A stretch of DNA of 10,704 bases from Phenylobacterium sp. (GTDB taxonomy: Bacteria; Pseudomonadota; Alphaproteobacteria; Caulobacterales; Caulobacteraceae). The translations under genes were made by a program, and so were the position numbers. This document shows positions 7,026 through 10,704 of the stretch, one piece after another (within the stretch, counting starts at the first letter, position 1; each line of letters opens with the position of its first letter). The notes beneath the pieces were generated by a model that was given only the letters and a program-made list of their open reading frames with translations, searched no databases and was not told the origin of the DNA. The stretch spans positions 1 to 10,704 of the forward strand of contig JAHUZY010000354.1 in NCBI GenBank assembly GCA_019264505.1. The letters run 5' to 3'.

Positions 7026-7064
7026 CCGGCGGAGGTGGCGCATGAACTATGCGCCAGCCGCCGG
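7026..7064. repeat. Long inverted repeat / 15-bp-stem hairpin in the leader region
   Basis: Outer arms CCGGCGG (7026-7032) and CCGCCGG (7058-7064) are perfectly complementary, as are inner arms TGGCGCAT (7036-7043) and ATGCGCCA (7049-7056). Between them lies a small internal loop (AGG against G) and the terminal loop is GAACT. The element is immediately flanked on both sides by the 5-base direct repeat GCTGG (7021-7025 and 7065-7069). There is no T-tract on either strand, so it does not look like an intrinsic terminator. In plus-strand RNA it would pair GGAGG (7031-7035, partly) and the ATG at 7042-7044, which is in frame with the metallopeptidase. It may be an operator, a structured leader, or a small palindromic insertion. 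Confidence 0.55.
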
Positions 7065-7139
7065 GCTGGCTGGGACAACGCAAGCACTATGCGGAGCCTT
7101 GCCGCTAGAGTTCACCCCTGGAGATCTGGGGCGGGCGGC

Positions 7140-7146
7140 GGAGGGG
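7140..7146 (+). promoter_or_regulatory. Ribosome binding site that sets the metallopeptidase start
   Basis: GGAGGGG ends 3 bases before the ATG at 7150, which places the AGG core about 5 bases from the start codon. This supports 7150 over the ATG at 7159 (too far) and over the frame-open ATG at 6940. The ATG at 7042 has its own GGAGG (7031-7035) at 6 bases but lies within the hairpin and would put 36 extra residues ahead of the signal peptide. Confidence 0.6.
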
Positions 7147-7149
7147 TGG

Positions 7150-8685
7150 ATGAGCGGCATGCAGGCCTGGCGTCGTGGCGTGGCCGCCCTGCTGGCGACC
7201 CTGGCCTTCGGCCTGGCTACCCCGGCCCTCGCCGTGGCCGAGCCTTCGCCGTTCCAGATCATGCTCAAGCCGGTGAGCGGGGGCGACTCGACCGTCGACG
7301 CCCTGGCCGTCCGCTGGCGGGTCATCCTGCCGGCGGGTTCGGCCTTGGACCTCACCGCCCCGATCACCTATGCGGGCGTTGAGGGCGTCGCCGACCGGAT
7401 CGAGGCCATCTCGGCGATCGACGCCTCTGGCCCTATCGCCTTCACCACCTCCGATGATCCGCCCCATCCCGGCGGCTTTCCCCATTTCCGCCACTGGATG
7501 GCCGAGCGGCCGGTGGCCGGCGTGGTCGAGGTCGCCTACCTGGCCCGGGTGCGGACGCCCGGCGGCCGGGGCGGCCCGCCCTTTGATCTGCGCGCCTCAG
7601 GGGGCGGACTGAGCGGGGCGGGCTCCGGCTTTCTGCTCCTGCCCCGCGGCGTTCAGACCTCGCACTCAAAGCTGAGCTGGGACCTGTCTGACCTGCCCGC
7701 CGGGTCAGGCGCCAGGACCAGCTTCGGCGAAGGCGACACGCAGGTGGACGGCCCGCCCTCGCGCCTGATGCAGGGCTGGTACATGGCCGGTCCCTTCGGC
7801 CGCTATGCGGGCGCAGGCCAGAGCGCCGGGTTCAGCGCCAGCTGGCTTGGCCGCGCGCCCTTTGATGCGGCCGCCGAAATGGCCTGGGCGGCGGACGCCT
7901 ACACCTATCTGGGCGAGGCCTTCGGCTATCTCGATCCCGTCCCACCCTACCGGGTCTTCATGCGCTTTGTGGACGGCGCGCCCTGCGGCGGCGGCACCGC
8001 GCTCGGCGCCTCCTTCATGTATTCCCGTTGCGCCCTGGCTGAGGGCGAAACCGCGGCCTCCCCGCGGGAGACCCTGGTCCATGAGATGGTCCACATGTGG
8101 GTCGGCGGGATCGAGGGACCGCAGGGCGTCACCAGCTGGTTCACCGAAGGTCTGACCACCCACTATACGCGGCTGATGATGCTGCGCGGCGAGCTGGACT
8201 CCGTGGACGCCTACGGGGCGCACATCAACCATTCGGCCCAGGCGCTCTATGGCCTGGCCGCCCAGGATCTGAGCGCGCAGGAGATCGTCGCGGTGGGCTT
8301 CGCCGATGGCGACATCCGCCACATCCCGTATCACCGCGGCGCCTTCTATTTCGCAGACCTGGACGCCCGCATTCGTGAGCGGTCCGGCGGGACCCGCACC
8401 CTGGACACGGTCCTGCGCCCCATGTTCGAGGCCCGCCAGGCTGGCCAGACCTTCGATCACGCCGCCTGGGTCGCCCTGATCAGCGCCGAGATCGGGCCGG
8501 CCGCCCGTGAGGAGTTCGAGGCCCGCATCCTGCGCGGCGAGGCTTTCGTCCCCCACCCGAACGCCTTTGGCCCCTGCTTCACCCGCCGGGACAAGACCTA
8601 TGAGATCGAAGGCCGCGGCCCTGTCGATCGCTATGAATGGGTGCGTCAAACCGACGTCCCCGACGATCTCTGCCGCAACTGGTAG
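7150..8685 (+). CDS. Exported gluzincin zinc metallopeptidase, M1/M61-like
   Basis: This 511-residue protein begins with a clear signal peptide (residues 1-30: WRRG, then a hydrophobic stretch, then TPALAVA before EP). An N-terminal beta-rich half (about 31-235) is followed by a helical catalytic part. The zinc motif HEMVH is at 311-315, with catalytic Glu312 and third ligand Glu333 in WFTEGLTTHY (330-338). This is the HEXXH...E arrangement of clan MA gluzincins, with 17 residues between HEXXH and Glu, one fewer than the usual M1 spacing. The layout (beta domain, then HEXXH, then WFTEG) recalls M61 glycyl aminopeptidases, but no PDZ domain follows, making it shorter than classic M61 proteins. 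Exactly four cysteines occur, Cys279, Cys294, Cys476 and Cys508, in two near pairs that could form disulfides after export. It probably removes N-terminal residues from peptides outside the cytoplasm. The amidohydrolase starts 9 bases downstream, so the two form an operon. Confidence 0.82.
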   Translation: MSGMQAWRRGVAALLATLAFGLATPALAVAEPSPFQIMLKPVSGGDSTVDALAVRWRVILPAGSALDLTAPITYAGVEGVADRIEAISAIDASGPIAFTTSDDPPHPGGFPHFRHWMAERPVAGVVEVAYLARVRTPGGRGGPPFDLRASGGGLSGAGSGFLLLPRGVQTSHSKLSWDLSDLPAGSGARTSFGEGDTQVDGPPSRLMQGWYMAGPFGRYAGAGQSAGFSASWLGRAPFDAAAEMAWAADAYTYLGEAFGYLDPVPPYRVFMRFVDGAPCGGGTALGASFMYSRCALAEGETAASPRETLVHEMVHMWVGGIEGPQGVTSWFTEGLTTHYTRLMMLRGELDSVDAYGAHINHSAQALYGLAAQDLSAQEIVAVGFADGDIRHIPYHRGAFYFADLDARIRERSGGTRTLDTVLRPMFEARQAGQTFDHAAWVALISAEIGPAAREEFEARILRGEAFVPHPNAFGPCFTRRDKTYEIEGRGPVDRYEWVRQTDVPDDLCRNW

Positions 8686-8694
8686 GACTTCAAG

Positions 8695-10704
8695 ATGATG
8701 CTTGTTCGCCCCCTCCTCCTGGCCGCCCTGCTGGCCTTTGCCGGCGCCGCGGAAGCCGCCACTCACCGGTTCGTCGCCATGGCCGGGGGGGAGAAGGTCG
8801 GCCATCTGGTGGCCGAGGTGGATGGCCGCACCACCTCCGTCGACTTCGCCATCAACAACAATGGCCGCGGCCCAAAGGCGCGCGAGCAGATCACGGTGGA
8901 CGCCGCCGGCGCGCCGGTGAGCTGGGCCATTGAAGGCTCCTCCCTGTTCGGCAGCCCGGTGCAGGAGTCCTTCAGCCGCCAGGGCGGCACGGCCCAGTGG
9001 GTCAGCCAGGCTGACGAAGGCCAGACGGAGGTGACCGGCCCCGTCCTCTACGTTCCCAATGACGGCAGCCCCTGGATTCTTGGCCAATACGTCAAGGCGC
9101 TGCTCAAGGCGCCCGGCCAGACCCTGCCCGCCCTGCCGTCAGGGACCATGCGCCTGCAGGAGGTCCGCAAGTTCACCCTGGGCCAAGGCGCCTCGGCGGT
9201 GAAACTGACCGTCTATGAATTGTCGGGCGTCGATCTGACCCCCAGCTATGTGATGGTGGACGCCCGCGGCGACCTGTTCGGCGTCCTGGGGGGCGGCCTG
9301 ATCCGGGAAGGCTATGAGGCGCACCTGGATGAGCTCAGCGCCCTGGCCCAGGACATCTCCCTCGCCCAGGCCAAGGCCGCCCAGGCCAGGCTCGCCCACC
9401 GGTTCGACACCCCGGTGCGCATCCGCAATGTCCGCATCTTCGACCCCGAGACCATGACCCGCAGCGCGCTGTCTGCCGTGGTCGTCTTTGGCGACCGGAT
9501 CACCAGCGTCCAGCCGGAGACGGACGGGCCGCCCCCGGAGGGCCAGGTGGTGATCGACGGCCAGGGCGGGACCCTGATGCCGGGCCTGCACGACATGCAT
9601 TCCCACACCTCGCTCTCCTCCAACCTCTTCTATCTGGCGGCCGGGGTCACCGCGACGCGGGATCAGGGCAATGACAATGACCGGCTGATGGGCATGGTCA
9701 AAGGGCTGGAGAGCGGCGAACTGGCCGGTCCGCGCATCGTGCGCAACGGCTTCCTGGAAGGCCGCAGCCCCTATTCCGCCCGCCATGGCTTCATCCCGGA
9801 GACCCTGGAAGAGGGCCTGGAAAACGTCCGCTGGTACGCCGAGCGCGGCTACTGGCAGATCAAGATCTACAACTCGATGAACCCCGATTGGGTGGGGCCC
9901 CTGGCGGCCGAGGCCCGGCGCCTGGGCATGGGGGTGACCGGGCATGTGCCGGCCTTCTCCAACCCCGACCGGGTCCTGATGGACGGCTATGACGACATCG
10001 CTCACATCAATCAGCTGATGCTGGGCTGGATCCTTGATCCTGAGGAAGACACCCGTACGCCCCTGCGCCTCACCGGCATGGCGCGAGCGTCAGACCTCGA
10101 TCTGACCTCCGAACGGGTCCTCTCGACCGTCCGGTACATGCGTGAGAACGGCAAGGCGCTGGACACCACCGCCATGATCCTGGAGCGGCTGATGCTGAGC
10201 CGCTCAGGCCAGGTGCACCCGGCTGACGCCCCCTATTTCGACCATGTGCCGGTGGCCTATCAGCGCTACCGCAAGCGCTCCTTCGTCACCCTGGGCGAGG
10301 GCCAGTACGAGACCGACGCCGCCTATCAGGCCGGCTTCGGCAAGGTGCTGGAGGTGCTCAAGCTGTTGGACGACAACAATGTCCAGCTGCTGCCCGGCAC
10401 CGACGACGGCACGGGCTTCTCGGTCCATCGGGAGCTGGAGGTCTATGTGATGGCGGGCATTTCGCCGGCCAAGACCCTGCGCCTGGCCACCCTAGACGCC
10501 GAGCGCTATTTCGGCCGCGATCACGAGCTCGGCTCCATCGCCCGCGGCAAGCTGGCCGATCTGATCCTGGTGGAGGGCGACCCCACCACCGACATCAGCG
10601 ACATCCGCCAGGTGCGCATGACCATGGTCGGCGGGGTGGTCTACTACCCGGCCGAAATCTACGACCACCTCAATGTGAAGCCGTTCGCAGCCCCGCCGCC
10701 GGTC
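8695..10704 (+). CDS. Exported metal-dependent amidohydrolase with large N-terminal extension, 3'-truncated
   Basis: The frame is open from ATG 8695 to the window edge (670 residues, no stop), so the C-terminus is missing, probably only a short piece. A signal peptide is present (LVRPLLLAALLAFAGAAEA, residues 3-21). Residues about 23-235 form an extension with no match I recognise, ending in an alanine-rich helix. The amidohydrolase domain starts at about 241 (RIRNVRIFDPE). Metal and catalytic residues are His302 and His304 (DMHSH), Lys390 (WQIKIYNS, a likely carboxylated bridging lysine), His417 (GVTGHVPAF), His437 (IAHINQ) and Asp570 (LLPGTDDG). The closing sandwich GSIARGKLADLILVEGDP (613-630) is typical. 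This residue set fits the binuclear Xaa-Pro/Xaa-Arg dipeptidase and imidazolonepropionase-like branch; the substrate is unknown. Start choice: AGGA (8684-8687), overlapping the previous stop codon, lies 7 bases before the ATG, implying translational coupling to the metallopeptidase. An equivalent ATG at 8698 would differ by one residue. Confidence 0.88.
   Translation, partial: MMLVRPLLLAALLAFAGAAEAATHRFVAMAGGEKVGHLVAEVDGRTTSVDFAINNNGRGPKAREQITVDAAGAPVSWAIEGSSLFGSPVQESFSRQGGTAQWVSQADEGQTEVTGPVLYVPNDGSPWILGQYVKALLKAPGQTLPALPSGTMRLQEVRKFTLGQGASAVKLTVYELSGVDLTPSYVMVDARGDLFGVLGGGLIREGYEAHLDELSALAQDISLAQAKAAQARLAHRFDTPVRIRNVRIFDPETMTRSALSAVVVFGDRITSVQPETDGPPPEGQVVIDGQGGTLMPGLHDMHSHTSLSSNLFYLAAGVTATRDQGNDNDRLMGMVKGLESGELAGPRIVRNGFLEGRSPYSARHGFIPETLEEGLENVRWYAERGYWQIKIYNSMNPDWVGPLAAEARRLGMGVTGHVPAFSNPDRVLMDGYDDIAHINQLMLGWILDPEEDTRTPLRLTGMARASDLDLTSERVLSTVRYMRENGKALDTTAMILERLMLSRSGQVHPADAPYFDHVPVAYQRYRKRSFVTLGEGQYETDAAYQAGFGKVLEVLKLLDDNNVQLLPGTDDGTGFSVHRELEVYVMAGISPAKTLRLATLDAERYFGRDHELGSIARGKLADLILVEGDPTTDISDIRQVRMTMVGGVVYYPAEIYDHLNVKPFAAPPPV

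Larger units (their letters stand above)
6906..7149. promoter_or_regulatory. Divergent intergenic region between two exported peptidase operons
   Basis: These 244 bases separate the minus-strand S10 peptidase from the plus-strand metallopeptidase and must hold promoters for both directions unless one is read through. Two inverted repeats lie in the middle (6992-7006 and 7026-7064). A GCTAGAG at 7104-7110 resembles the GCTANAWC -10 element of the Caulobacter housekeeping sigma factor for the plus strand, but no TTGAC-like -35 stands at the right distance, so the match is weak. No convincing minus-strand promoter was found. The plus-strand frame of the metallopeptidase is open back to an ATG at 6940, but its translation there (cysteine- and arginine-rich, no family features) looks non-coding. 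Confidence 0.5.

Noticed and set aside
6940..7149. N-terminal extension of the metallopeptidase to the ATG at 6940
   Set aside because: The 70 extra residues show no family features and would bury the signal peptide; a strong GGAGGGG precedes the ATG at 7150.
5787..7382. 531-codon plus-strand open frame across the S10 gene and the intergenic region
   Set aside because: It is antisense to the S10 peptidase and runs out of frame into the metallopeptidase gene. No recognisable motif and low-complexity composition.
7705..9087. 460-codon minus-strand open frame opposite the metallopeptidase and amidohydrolase
   Set aside because: It covers the HEXXH region of a real gene and the junction of two genes; composition is that of an antisense shadow.
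9139..10005. 288-codon minus-strand open frame opposite the amidohydrolase
   Set aside because: It lies antisense to the metal-binding core of the amidohydrolase, whose frame is open to the window edge and carries all expected ligands.

Overview
The window looks like chromosomal DNA of a high-GC alphaproteobacterium. Strong G/C preference at third codon positions, GGAGG-type ribosome binding sites and a PAS_5-like protein at the left edge fit a Caulobacterales-type organism (Caulobacter/Phenylobacterium group). This assignment is an inference from general character; no taxonomic marker gene is present. There are no RNA genes, IS elements, CRISPR arrays or phage genes, and coding density is high.

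Layout: (1) Bases 2-475, plus strand: the 3' part of a PAS_5-like sensory protein, ending tail-to-tail against the next gene. (2) Bases 486-1681, minus strand: a two-gene unit, rnk (GreA-like nucleoside diphosphate kinase regulator) followed by a TauE/SafE membrane permease. It is preceded by a 226-base intergenic stretch holding three copies of the palindromic octamer ATCCGGAT. (3) Bases 1908-5381, minus strand: a likely catabolic operon transcribed in the order enoyl-CoA hydratase, GMC flavin oxidoreductase, aldo/keto reductase. (4) Bases 5466-6905, minus strand: an exported S10-family serine peptidase. (5) Bases 6906-7149: a divergent intergenic region with two inverted repeats, one able to form a 15-bp-stem hairpin. 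(6) Bases 7150-10704, plus strand: a two-gene operon with an exported M1/M61-like zinc metallopeptidase and, 9 bases on, an exported metal-dependent amidohydrolase with a large N-terminal extension. The amidohydrolase runs off the right edge.

How the genes may work together: the right half is a divergent cluster of three signal-peptide-bearing hydrolases with intact recognisable catalytic residues: a serine peptidase of the carboxypeptidase fold, a gluzincin of the aminopeptidase type, and an amidohydrolase of the kind that includes dipeptidases. The simplest reading is extracytoplasmic peptide breakdown controlled from the shared intergenic region. The ECH-GMC-AKR group suggests oxidation of an alcohol and processing of a CoA thioester, substrate unknown. 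Most genes belong to known families. The less ordinary points are the hairpin that covers a start-site candidate, the unassigned N-terminal region of the amidohydrolase, the compact metallopeptidase, and the changed substrate-carboxylate residues in the S10 peptidase.
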